Below are positions 32,414 to 40,035 of a stretch of 64,000 nt of DNA, piece by piece. The position numbers and the translations under genes were made by a program. Origin of the DNA: a bacterium (GTDB lineage: Bacteria > Actinomycetota > Acidimicrobiia > Acidimicrobiales > Bin134); assembly GCA_026705465.1 (NCBI GenBank), contig JAPPAP010000001.1, positions 1 to 64,000 of the forward strand. Reading direction: 5' to 3'. Within the stretch, counting starts at the first letter, position 1. The number at the start of each line of letters is the position of its first letter. Below the pieces are notes generated by a model that saw only the letters and a list, made by a program, of their open reading frames with translations, was not told the origin of the DNA and did no database searches.

Positions 32414-32617
32414 ATGAACCAGCGTCACTCATCTCATCGAGAGTTTGATATGCAAGGGCAGCAGCAGGTCGATGGCACCGAGGAAGAACCGATCACCCTT
32501 GAAACGCTGGATGCCGAACGAGATTTAGGCCCAATGTTCGATGACGAAGGCAGTGAAATCTATCTCGATGATGAAGAATTCTTGGCTTCTTTGCCGCCTT
32601 ACAAGGATTCAGAGTAG
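32414..32617 (+). CDS. Small highly acidic protein
   Basis: 67 residues, with about one third Asp/Glu in the second half (EEEPITLETLDAERDLG then MFDDEGSEIYLDDEEFLAS). AGGGA lies about 9 nt before the ATG. No family was recognised. Such composition suits a DNA mimic, antitoxin or adaptor; its position after the ATPase suggests a functional pair, without proof. Confidence 0.5.
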   Translation: MNQRHSSHREFDMQGQQQVDGTEEEPITLETLDAERDLGPMFDDEGSEIYLDDEEFLASLPPYKDSE

Positions 32618-32683
32618 AGGCTGACTGCTCGCTCTGGCAGTTCTACAACAACAGCGAGCTATAGCTTCAGGCGAACCACTGCA

Positions 32684-32890
32684 TCACCAGTCGGGTATAG
32701 CTGGGTTTGGCAGCCAGTAGTCCTCTGCTAGCACTTCGACCAGCGGCTTAGGCGAGGGAGTGCCAATGAAGTTCTTGTGCGATCCGCATACTGGTCTGCC
32801 GTCAGCAGAAACACGCGAAGCGTTCCGACCACAACTCTGACCTTTGCGTGGGCCTGCCTGCACATCAGCAACGCAAACGGCAAAAGTCAT
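32684..32890 (-). CDS. Small Cys/His zinc-binding protein (DUF5763-like)
   Basis: 68 residues with a strong Shine-Dalgarno GGAGGTGA 5 nt before the ATG. The Cys-x(13)-Cys-x(14)-Cys-x3-His arrangement (CVADVQAGPRKGQSCGRNA, then VCGSHKN) resembles short zinc-binding modules of the DUF5763 kind seen in viruses and bacteria. The C-terminal 25 residues are hydrophobic-acidic. Its role is unknown. It points toward the acidic protein gene, convergent with a 67-bp gap. Confidence 0.55.
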   Translation of the reverse strand: MTFAVCVADVQAGPRKGQSCGRNASRVSADGRPVCGSHKNFIGTPSPKPLVEVLAEDYWLPNPAIPDW

Positions 32891-33039
32891 TCACATCACC
32901 TCCAAAACGGTAAACAATCCCAACAACCCCTTTGCATTAGCCAATTCTATCCGGTCTATTGCACTGGCAATTCCTCGTTGAATGTGTGTTCTTTAAGGGC
33001 CGACTGTTTACAGAAAAACGGGTGAATGTGCTTGGTAAT

Positions 33040-33056
33040 CTTACAAATACTGTAAG
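33040..33056. promoter_or_regulatory. 6-5-6 palindrome upstream of the secreted protein gene
   Basis: CTTACA-AATAC-TGTAAG is a perfect inverted repeat 22 bp before the ATG at 33078 and just before its Shine-Dalgarno TAGGAG. It may be a repressor operator or a 5' leader hairpin. The architecture resembles the palindrome at 21521-21537 but the sequence differs. Confidence 0.35.
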
Positions 33057-33077
33057 CCGTATCTGTAGGAGTTCATC

Positions 33078-33650
33078 ATGGATAAGTCCAAGCTGGTTGG
33101 TTTGTTGGTTGTTTTCCTGTTGGGTAGTGCCTTGTTGGTTCAATCAGCGCAAGCAAATGATGGGCATGATGAACCGCACTGCCCAACAGACCCTTCGACC
33201 ATCACAGAGGTAAACCCTGAAGGTGAGCCTTTCCGGTACATGGAAGTGAATGGTGTCGGCCAATGTATCGTGGACTTGTCAGCGATGTACCTGACAGTCG
33301 CTTGGGATGTCTACGGCCCAGGAAACTCGCACCCTGTCGAGCCTGATCCTGCCCCGGTGATGATCCCCCACAGACCGGGAGAGACGACCAAGAGCGTTAC
33401 AGCAAGACAGAATCAACGCATCACTTACCATTGGGACACCAATGATGATGGCATGGTCAACACAGACCAGGACGGCAACCACACTGAACAGACAATCACC
33501 GCTCAGGGAGGGTCAACAGGTTCCAACATCCATCCCGATGACGGGCCATGCGATAGGTACTGCATGAGCCTGATACACGGCTGCCATTCAGCAGGCATGA
33601 CAATGATTTGGAGCGAAGACGGTTCCCCAAAGATGTGTGTAGGAGGCTGA
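33078..33650 (+). CDS. Secreted hypothetical protein
   Basis: 190 residues. A clear signal peptide (MDKSKLVGLLVVFLLGSALLV) has probable cleavage after SAQA at about 26. The mature part has six Cys, mostly in the final third (CDRYCMSLIHGCHSAGM), suggesting disulphides outside the cell, and an EF-hand-like DTNDDGMVNTDQDGN loop near 128-142 that could bind calcium. No family was recognised. TAGGAG stands 7 nt before the ATG. Confidence 0.6.
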   Translation: MDKSKLVGLLVVFLLGSALLVQSAQANDGHDEPHCPTDPSTITEVNPEGEPFRYMEVNGVGQCIVDLSAMYLTVAWDVYGPGNSHPVEPDPAPVMIPHRPGETTKSVTARQNQRITYHWDTNDDGMVNTDQDGNHTEQTITAQGGSTGSNIHPDDGPCDRYCMSLIHGCHSAGMTMIWSEDGSPKMCVGG

Positions 33651-34042
33651 CCGTAGCCTGAGTGGGACTCATCCTCGTAGGTCACAGGCCCGCGATTTCG
33701 GGGTTCGGGTAGGGACGACTCAGGTGGCTATGTCCACCAGTCGTCAAACCGCTTGTCCGTAGGGCCGCGCCAATCGTTCACCCACCAGCGGCGCAGTGGA
33801 ACGGTCAGCCCTCTTCTCCGCAGCCACTAGTGCAAGTGCAACGCGTTTCACCGGATTCCGCAACCCAAGCCTGACAGGGCAACGTTTCCACAGGTCAGAG
33901 GGTTGGCTGTCAGGTATGAACGGCATACTCATAGGTCAGGGGACAGGAACGCTGTTTGGGACACCTACAAACTAGAAGCTCTACTCTGTTATCGTGCCTT
34001 CAGGCAAGAGCGTCGTCAAGGAATCCCAACGGAGTAGTGCTC
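33651..34042. other. Non-coding stretch related to the 30.97-31.50 kb stretch
   Basis: No convincing gene. It holds one dispersed repeat (TTTCCACAGGTCAGAGG near 33885-33901). A 26-bp segment at 33955-33980 matches 31326-31351 at about 19 positions, both ending CTAGAAGCT or TTAGAAGCT. A TGAGT-GGG-ACTCA hairpin lies near 33658. It may be a shared leader or untranslated RNA family. Confidence 0.35.
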
Positions 34043-34831
34043 ATGGGAAATAGAAGTCAAGATGACCAAAAGGAAGAAGCACGTTCGCGAGTTCTTGCTC
34101 AATTTGGCCTGGTCTTTGCATTGTGGGGAGTGGGCTTAATCATATTTAGTCTTCTAGTCCAAAGTGGGACGCGTCCTGCAAATGTGATGGTAGGACTTGG
34201 AACTGGTCTAGTTGTCGTTGGAATTGTGCTTTTGATGGAACCTACGTTTGCAAGGGAAATTTCTAAGGAAATGAACAGGGCTGCACGCCAATCCGTTAGG
34301 GAGGCTGTAACTGGTATTATGTCATCTCCACTCACTACAGTTTCGGTGTTGCACAATGGAGAACCACTTGCAGGGGCTACTGTAGTAACAATTGCATCGA
34401 ACAAGACGTGGAAGAAAGACACGACTGACAGAACTGGAAGGGCATATCTTGACCTTCAAATAACACAGCAGCCGGTGACTCTATATGTGGCAGCACCAGA
34501 TTACTGTGCTCATGTCGAACGCGATTGGACACCGACAGGGACAGAAATAGAAATAGATCTTACTTCAATTTCGAATGGCGGCTCCGTTATATTTGAAGAA
34601 GGGACAGGTTATATACCTGGCCTAAGTGGTCGTCTCAATCCGATCTTGGATAGGCAAAATAGGACGTATGTCTATGCAGATAACATTTCCGTAAATGATG
34701 GGGCACAGCAACCAGTTCCATTCACCCTACACCAACCGTTACTAATGGAAGATGCAAATGGAAACTCGTTCCAAGTCACCGTCGTCCATATCATCGGGCG
34801 TTCATCACTGATTGAGTACGAACTTAGATAA
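34043..34831 (+). CDS. Membrane protein with two N-terminal helices and a carboxypeptidase-regulatory-like domain
   Basis: 262 residues from the ATG at 34043 with GGAG upstream; the in-frame extension back to 33956 lacks support. A basic/acidic head (NRSQDDQKEEARSR) precedes two membrane helices (FGLVFALWGVGLIIFSLLV and VMVGLGTGLVVVGIVLLM). After about residue 105 comes a beta-rich domain with VSVLHNGEPLAGATVVTIAS and TDRTGRAYLDLQI, resembling a carboxypeptidase regulatory/transthyretin-like fold. No enzyme motif is seen. It may be a membrane sensor or adhesion component. Confidence 0.6.
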   Translation: MGNRSQDDQKEEARSRVLAQFGLVFALWGVGLIIFSLLVQSGTRPANVMVGLGTGLVVVGIVLLMEPTFAREISKEMNRAARQSVREAVTGIMSSPLTTVSVLHNGEPLAGATVVTIASNKTWKKDTTDRTGRAYLDLQITQQPVTLYVAAPDYCAHVERDWTPTGTEIEIDLTSISNGGSVIFEEGTGYIPGLSGRLNPILDRQNRTYVYADNISVNDGAQQPVPFTLHQPLLMEDANGNSFQVTVVHIIGRSSLIEYELR

Positions 34832-34937
34832 GCAAAGCGATGCTGTGAATCTATGGAAGCTGTCTTGACTTTCTCTGTCGCCAATAGGAATGGCTTTAGT
34901 TCTTGGAACGTAGCCATTTGAGACAGCCTTCAAGAAT

Positions 34938-36077
34938 TTAGGACGTGCATCCCCTACCGTCTCCGTCTCGATCCAGCCGGTAGGGGTCTACGCCTGGGGT
35001 AAGCACGGTGACTGGTTTCTGAGCAGAGGTAAGGTCGCCGCAGTTGAGAGCGTCACCAGGCAGGTTGGGAAGACAAGGGCTATAGGCGGGATGGCAATTG
35101 GAACCACTGGTGGTTGGTTCTGCGGCTGCTTCAGTCGGGGGTGGCTGAGTCGAGCCAGCTTGGAATCCTGATGGGCCGGAAGGCTGTATAGGCCCGCTAG
35201 ATGGGCAGCCATCGAGCACCTGTCCTAGAGCGTTCTTCTCGCTCTGGTCTACCGACAGCGAGTAGGCGGCTTTGACTTCCACCACCTTCCAAGCCATGTA
35301 GCAGCGGCCTTGCTGGGATGTCGTCAATCCTTCACACACGCCGCTGCCGATCCGACCTGACCATTCGGCCATGTCTCTTGCGCCCTTGCTGCGGTTCACG
35401 CAATCACGCGTGGGCACGAGGTTCAGAGCGTCGTTGCCGAACGCTTCCCGCCGTGACACAGCCCAGTCCCATCCCCCTGACTCAAACGCTTCCTGAGCGG
35501 CCACGATGTGATCCACGTCACAAGAGGACGGATCGTAGGAGATGCCCGTGTAGGGGTCGGTGCCTGACGAATCGCACAGGTAGCCGCTGTGATGCTCAAA
35601 ATCAGCCCGCACAAAACCCGACCCTGTGTACTCAGATTCGACGGTGAGGCTGTTGAGCACTGCGATGATGGTCGAGCCGGTTGCAGGTTCAACCGCTGTG
35701 GGCGTGGCCGTCACTGTTGGGGTGGGTGGAACAGGAGTAGAAGCTGGGGTTGCAGCAGCTTCGGTTGGCGCGGATGTTGGGGTTGTCGTAGCTGTGGGAG
35801 TGGATTGAGGGGTAGATGCGGACGTGGGAGAAGCAGTCGGTGATGCGGAAGGAGTGGCAGGATCAGAAGTGGTGGGTGTGGGGGTGACAGCCTCGGTGGG
35901 CTGGGCAGTGGAAGCTTCTGCGGTGGTGGTTGGTTCGGCTGCTGGCACAGGGGTAGCGGTGTCGTTGCTGGTGCCACAGGCGACAGCAATCAGCGCGGCA
36001 AGGCCCAGGCAGGCCATGATTCTCAGGGTCTTTGGCACGAACAGCAAGCTACAACCGAATGATTCTTGACTTCTCAT
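34938..36077 (-). CDS. Secreted lipoprotein nuclease: HNH/DUF1524-like domain plus Excalibur domain
   Basis: 379 residues from the ATG at 36077. The signal peptide has a lipobox LIAVAC near residue 30, so the protein is probably lipid-anchored outside the membrane. A ~100-residue Thr/Pro/Ala-rich linker follows. The core has CDVDHIVAAQEAFESG, WDW, AFGNDALNLVPT and VNRSKGARDMAEW, the pattern of secreted DUF1524/HNH nucleases (DHIV as the metal-His, N and R of VNRSKG). The C-terminus (CHPAYSPCLPN ... DPYRLDRDGDGRGC) matches the calcium-binding Excalibur motif. It could degrade extracellular DNA for nutrition, competition or defence. Linker DNA is repeat-rich. Confidence 0.8.
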   Translation of the reverse strand: MRSQESFGCSLLFVPKTLRIMACLGLAALIAVACGTSNDTATPVPAAEPTTTAEASTAQPTEAVTPTPTTSDPATPSASPTASPTSASTPQSTPTATTTPTSAPTEAAATPASTPVPPTPTVTATPTAVEPATGSTIIAVLNSLTVESEYTGSGFVRADFEHHSGYLCDSSGTDPYTGISYDPSSCDVDHIVAAQEAFESGGWDWAVSRREAFGNDALNLVPTRDCVNRSKGARDMAEWSGRIGSGVCEGLTTSQQGRCYMAWKVVEVKAAYSLSVDQSEKNALGQVLDGCPSSGPIQPSGPSGFQAGSTQPPPTEAAAEPTTSGSNCHPAYSPCLPNLPGDALNCGDLTSAQKPVTVLTPGVDPYRLDRDGDGRGCTS

Positions 36078-36186
36078 CAGGACCAAGATCGACCCTCCAA
36101 TGTGGGAGGCTAGAAAGCGACATTGAAGCACCAGTATTCTCGGCCCCCATTGACACTAGCGCAGGCACTTTGCAGCTTGCAGCGTT

Positions 36187-36198
36187 TGTCTATAGACA
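36187..36198. promoter_or_regulatory. Perfect 12-bp palindrome between divergent genes
   Basis: TGTCTATAGACA lies in the 160-bp gap between the lipoprotein nuclease (minus) and the DUF2971 gene (plus), 39 bp before the latter's ATG. It includes TATAGA, a possible -10 element, so a repressor binding here could act on the DUF2971 promoter. Confidence 0.35.
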
Positions 36199-36237
36199 GA
36201 GTGGAATTTGCAACCCCAGCACGAATGGAAAGTACAA

Positions 36238-36966
36238 ATGAATGAGAAGCCGATTCTAATAGAAACTCCTGAACCAACCGCTGTGTTGTGGCGGTACATG
36301 AACTTCAAGAAGTTCATATCCATGTTGGATAGAAGTTCATTGATCTTCACGAGATTAGATGCGCTTGAAGATGCTTATGAAGGGCGACTTACACTGGGAG
36401 ATTACAAACTAATGGAGAAAATTACTAATTCTGGATTCGATGACTACGAGAAGGTGGGGAGGAAGATGACGAAAATATTGAATATGAATATTGACCTAAT
36501 AAGGAGCGGCATCTATGTAAATTGTTGGCACGAAAATGTAAATGAAACCGTTTTCATGTGGTCCCACTATGCTCCGCACGGTGACGGAATCGCAATAAAA
36601 ACAGATTTTCAATCACTTCAGAATAGCATTGCAGATGAGGGGGTCGTGCAATTCGGAAGAATGAAATATTTTGTAAATACTGACGCTAGTATGTTGCAAG
36701 ACGACCGTACAGTGCCGTGGCTCATTAAGCGCAAAGAGTTCGAAGCTGAAAAAGAAGTTAGAGCCTATTTCACTGATTATCTTGGCGCATTCTCAGTAGC
36801 CTCCAATGTTGCGTTAGAGGTAAACGTGCCAGTTCTTGTCAGCGAAATTATTGTCGATCCATCCGCTCCTGATTGGGTAGTCGGTCTTGTAGAGTCTGTG
36901 GCAAGCAAATATGATTTGGATAAACCTGTCACCCATTCGTCGCTAGCAACCGAACCGTATTCTTGA
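36238..36966 (+). CDS. DUF2971 family protein
   Basis: 242 residues from the ATG at 36238, preceded by GGAAAG. Family features are AVLWRYMNFKKFISMLDRSS, LIFTRLDALEDAYEGRL, IYVNCWHENVNETVFMWSHY and GDGIAIKTDF, then WLIKRKEFEAEKEVRAYF. The conserved Tyr/Arg, Trp-His and Glu-x-E-R residues suggest an enzyme, and DUF2971 proteins are common in islands and near defence genes, but no reaction is established. The gene is strikingly AT-rich compared with the backbone, a sign of transfer. Confidence 0.8.
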   Translation: MNEKPILIETPEPTAVLWRYMNFKKFISMLDRSSLIFTRLDALEDAYEGRLTLGDYKLMEKITNSGFDDYEKVGRKMTKILNMNIDLIRSGIYVNCWHENVNETVFMWSHYAPHGDGIAIKTDFQSLQNSIADEGVVQFGRMKYFVNTDASMLQDDRTVPWLIKRKEFEAEKEVRAYFTDYLGAFSVASNVALEVNVPVLVSEIIVDPSAPDWVVGLVESVASKYDLDKPVTHSSLATEPYS

Positions 36967-37218
36967 CTAAGCAGCCCTGTTGGTTTTCCGGCGAGTGAGT
37001 TGGGTTCCGCAGTCCGGGCAGTGGGCCGGTAGCCCGTCTCGCAGCTTCATCATCTCACGCTCAGGGAACGGGCCGGAGCGACCGCATCTTTCGCAGTTCA
37101 AGCTCCGCTCCATACTGAACTCGCCTAGAGCACCCAAGCCGGTCAGGATTGCAACAGCGACAACAAAGGCCACCACAACAGCGGCCACAGCGATCCAAAT
37201 GATCGTGGCTACGTCCAC
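36967..37218 (-). CDS. Small membrane protein with a zinc ribbon
   Basis: 83 residues: an N-terminal membrane helix (IIWIAVAAVVVAFVVAVAIL) then a cytoplasmic ribbon with CERCGRSG and CPDCGTQ, four Cys in two CxxC knuckles. The TGA stop directly abuts the stop of the convergent DUF2971 gene. The function is unknown, perhaps an adaptor that brings a nucleic acid or protein partner to the membrane. Confidence 0.5.
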   Translation of the reverse strand: MDVATIIWIAVAAVVVAFVVAVAILTGLGALGEFSMERSLNCERCGRSGPFPEREMMKLRDGLPAHCPDCGTQLTRRKTNRAA

Positions 37219-37628
37219 CGCGCCCTCCCTGGAACGCGGATGAGCTTATCGTCGTGCCTGGTTGGGCTGCCTTCCGAAGTCAACAGGAAGTCGTTGGCTT
37301 GCCAATTGGAGTGGCAGGGAAGTCTCTGGTTGGGAACCCTATTTCGATCTGTGAGGCGGGTTGTGGTCTTTGTTGCGGATGCAATATTTCTTTGCTTTCG
37401 GCATCCATGCGCCGCAGGTTGATTTCGGTTGAACTAAGGAAAGGACCGCTGTTGCTTGATGTGTTGGGGTCGGGGCAGAGGTATTTTGGAGCGTTTGGAG
37501 TTATTAAGGGGGTTGTTGGCTTGGATGAATAGTCTGCTGTTTTGATTCAGTTCGTCTAATATGCCATCAACAAGTTCGGCAAACTCGACAAACGGCGGTG
37601 GAATCAGGCCCGAAGTGTTGATGTCTTT
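37219..37628. other. Gene-free stretch
   Basis: About 410 bp without a frame that looks coding; short frames exist but have neither a ribosome site nor a family. A T/G-rich patch runs from about 37430 to 37550. No hairpin with a T-run was seen. Confidence 0.35.
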
Positions 37629-38329
37629 TCATTTGCGCTCTAGTACAGGCCATTTGGTGTGAGTGGCATCAAATATCTGGTTGATCCAATCTACGGGCAT
37701 CGAGCCTGTGTTAGCAGGGTTGTAGTGCGCCGACCTGCTGACAAATTCTGTGATAGCGGCAGATAGGTCGATCTCTGGGGAGCTAAGCAGTCTAAGCAGA
37801 TCGTAGTAGTCGCGTGGTGCGACCCTCTTGGGTGTCAGTACACGTTCAAATTTGGATGAGAGTATAGATTCCAACGAGTATCCCAGCAGAGGGGCAGTCG
37901 AAGTCGGCTGGTATCTGTCGATGATCTTCCACATCCGGGTGGTCGGTGGGACAACTGGGAAGTTTCTGTGTTTAATATCGACGCGGACTCTCCCGGTTCC
38001 TGACTTCGTGTTCCATCCGATGTTCAGGTTGTGGGCATCCCACTCAGTATCCAATAGTGTTCCATGCGTCTTGTAAGCGCGCTTCAACACCTTGTCGAAG
38101 AAAAATCTGATTGTCTCTTTGTCGCTGCTGGGTTCGTCCAGCCAGTCAAAATCCAGGTCTTCGGAATACCCGTAGTCTTCCTTCCAACACGCGCGAAGCA
38201 GAGTGCCCCCTTGAAACAGACCATCTGCTTGTTCTTCTGCCTATCGGCTATCGCAGACAGGATTTGGTGAAGTACGCGGTCGGTTGCCTCCCGCTGCTGA
38301 GAGTGCCCAGCATCGGAAAAGGGCTTCAT
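37629..38329 (-). pseudogene. abiEii: AbiEii-type nucleotidyltransferase toxin, broken by a one-base frameshift
   Basis: The start at 38329 overlaps the AbiEi stop (ATGA). The first frame gives VLHQILSAIADR and VCFKG; a run of five C (plus strand, 38206-38210) then breaks the frame. With one more C the reading becomes FKGGTLLRACWKEDYGYSED then LDFDW, the canonical GG...SEDLDF nucleotidyltransferase motif. The rest (RVRVDIKHRNFP, ESILSSKFERVL, VAPRDYYDLLRLL) matches AbiEii to the end. Intact AbiEii uses NTPs to modify tRNA or another RNA target and arrests growth when AbiEi is lost. As given, the toxin is inactive unless the deletion is a sequencing error or frameshifting restores it. Confidence 0.8.
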
Positions 38330-39183
38330 GTCGAGATTTCCTGAGCTAGCTCGCCGGGTGTCATCCCCCACATCACTTTGCGCTGTTCGTCTTCCCAGCC
38401 GGAAGTAAACGCATCCGGCATTCCCGCAGACAGCATCGGAACCAGATAAATCCATTCGTCTCCGCGATTTGCTGAAGTGATCAGGTCAAACCACAGTGGG
38501 TCACCAGAGGATTCGCCAGGGTCATATACCCCGAAAGCTGCAAGTCCATCCGCAAGAGAAGCGAGTCGCCGTACTCCCGCCCGCCAACCTAGTCGGGCGG
38601 CAAGCTCAGTCACTTCACTGGGCTGACAGACATCGACTTGATTGGCGATCATCCTGCCAACGTGTTCTTCGTACCTGTCATACCTGTGTGCGAACTGAGC
38701 GCACTCCAAAACTGCCCGCGCAGGCGAGGATACCCAAGTGTGTGCTGTGAGTTGTACCGCCCCCAACAACAATGTGTCGGGATTTTCCTGTCTTGCGCGG
38801 AACCCAAACGGTGCTGTGTCAAAGGCTGATGACTTCCCAACAGACACTTCCAACCCGCACATCAGCGGCACTCCCGCCATTCCCAATGCCGTCAGCCCAG
38901 AGATACGTCGCGGCCTAGTCCCGTAGGCCGCTTCAAGCGCGACCTCGATATGGGGTGACCAGTGGTGCGACACCGGGCCAGACTCAATCAACAACTCATC
39001 CTCAGACGGCATCTTGCCCACAGGGTTAAACCAAGCGTTCCGGCGAATCTTGCTCACCATGCCTTTTTCGCTCATCTCCCGAAGGGCGCGAGAGGCCGAC
39101 GAGGGCCGCACCCCGGTCACCTTCACATAGTCCTGCGTCGCGAACACGGGCGGCAGCCCGCTAAGAATCTCAGCAGAATCCAT
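38326..39183 (-). CDS. abiEi: AbiEi-type antitoxin/transcriptional regulator
   Basis: 285 residues from the ATG at 39183; a longer frame would run through the operator repeats. The N-terminal winged helix is FATQDYVKVTGVRPSSASRA then LREMSEKGMVSKIRRNAWF, as in AbiEi. The middle contains SPHIEVALEAAYG and RRISGLTALGMAGV, the AbiEi C-terminal toxin-neutralising domain. AbiEi proteins repress their own operon by binding repeats at the promoter, seen here at 39184-39233. The gene overlaps the toxin gene by 4 bp. It remains intact while the toxin is frameshifted. Confidence 0.85.
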   Translation of the reverse strand: MDSAEILSGLPPVFATQDYVKVTGVRPSSASRALREMSEKGMVSKIRRNAWFNPVGKMPSEDELLIESGPVSHHWSPHIEVALEAAYGTRPRRISGLTALGMAGVPLMCGLEVSVGKSSAFDTAPFGFRARQENPDTLLLGAVQLTAHTWVSSPARAVLECAQFAHRYDRYEEHVGRMIANQVDVCQPSEVTELAARLGWRAGVRRLASLADGLAAFGVYDPGESSGDPLWFDLITSANRGDEWIYLVPMLSAGMPDAFTSGWEDEQRKVMWGMTPGELAQEIST

Positions 39184-39233
39184 ACCGAGAAATATACCAG
39201 ATAAAGACCGAGAAACATACCAGGGCTGGTATG
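39184..39233 (-). promoter_or_regulatory. AbiE operon operator: direct and inverted repeats
   Basis: Plus strand: ACCGAGAAATATACCAG at 39184-39200 and ACCGAGAAACATACCAG at 39207-39223, one mismatch, 23-bp pitch. The second is followed by an inverted half, ATACCAG-GG-CTGGTAT (39217-39232). The repeats abut the AbiEi start codon, fitting the negative autoregulation known for AbiEi proteins. Confidence 0.65.
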
Positions 39234-39370
39234 AGAAATATACATCCAGCAATGCCAATCGGACCCTTGCTGCAAATACTTGCCTCCAAACAACGCCAAC
39301 CGGATCGACCCATTAGGCGGGATGACCCCACCCCTCCCCCTGCCAGCCAGGTGACGTGGTATCTTGCTTG

Positions 39371-39495
39371 TCGCCACGAACGCACTGCTGTTGCATCGCA
39401 GCCAGTGATTGATGTGGGAGTCGGCATCGCTCGGCTCCCCTTCGGTCTGGCTGCGTGTGCGTTCGTGGCGAATGCGGACTCTCCAACCGAAGGGG
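39371..39495 (+). promoter_or_regulatory. Leader with mutually exclusive inverted repeats over the lipoprotein ribosome site
   Basis: Stem 1: TCGCCACGAACGCAC (39371-39385) pairs perfectly with 39457-39471, and CGCAGCCAG (39397-39405) pairs with CTGGCTGCG (39447-39455). Stem 2: CCCCTTCGGT (39437-39446) pairs perfectly with ACCGAAGGGG (39486-39495), which includes the Shine-Dalgarno AGGGGG before the ATG at 39502. The left arm of stem 2 lies in the loop of stem 1 and its right arm outside. The two therefore compete or form a pseudoknot. Confidence 0.5.
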
Positions 39496-39501
39496 GCCAC
39501 C

Positions 39502-39927
39502 ATGAGCCGGAACCTTGTTGTCACCACCGTCGTCACACTGATTGCCCTCATCTCGGCTGGATGCGGGGGAGGGGGAGGGAGTGGGAGTGGGATTTCTCTT
39601 GGCAATGCCCATCCCTGGTGCGTGTACGCAGAAGACCTCATTAGAGCTACAGAGGCGTACAGCAAGGTTGTAGGCACTGAGGACGCTGCCAACAGCGACA
39701 GTCGAGATGACTATGTAAGTGCTCTCAATCAGGTTGATTACCATATGCGCGGTTTGGATCGTACCTCTCGCTCTGCATTGGAAAGTCTACGTTTTGATGC
39801 ACGGTATTGGCTGGACGTGCAAGACAACAAAGACTCCGAAAAGCAAGCAGACAGAGACAACTACAGAATCGGGAAAAAGAACTTTGATGAAGCTAAAGAT
39901 ACGATGGCTAAAATCTGTGGGTCTTGA
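39502..39927 (+). CDS. Small lipoprotein
   Basis: 141 residues from the ATG at 39502 with AGGGGG 6 nt upstream. The signal peptide ends in a lipobox LISAGC (Cys about residue 21), followed by a poly-Gly/Ser spacer. The mature domain is helical and charged (AEDLIRATEAYSKVVG, then YWLDVQDNKDSEKQADRDNY) with a C-terminal Cys. No family was recognised. It is probably exported and anchored on the outer face of the membrane. Expression may be controlled by the competing hairpins in its leader. Confidence 0.65.
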   Translation: MSRNLVVTTVVTLIALISAGCGGGGGSGSGISLGNAHPWCVYAEDLIRATEAYSKVVGTEDAANSDSRDDYVSALNQVDYHMRGLDRTSRSALESLRFDARYWLDVQDNKDSEKQADRDNYRIGKKNFDEAKDTMAKICGS

Positions 39928-40021
39928 ACATTCAATTTGATTTCCCCGCCCAAAGAATAGAAGATTGACGTTCCTTTTGCTCAACCCAGCTTTCTTCGGT
40001 CCTTCTAAATTGGGTATCGTA

Positions 40022-40027
40022 TATAAT
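40022..40027 (+). promoter_or_regulatory. -10 element of a leaderless promoter
   Basis: TATAAT ends 8 nt before the ATG at 40036 with no Shine-Dalgarno between, so transcription would start at or next to the start codon. The same layout is found before the GTG at 41539, the GTG at 21547 and the ATG at 30809. Confidence 0.5.
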
Positions 40028-40035
40028 AGTATTCT

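Noticed and set aside
35589..36069. Plus-strand Gly/Val-rich open frames opposite the lipoprotein linker
   Set aside because: They are translations of the Thr/Pro repeat DNA on the wrong strand.
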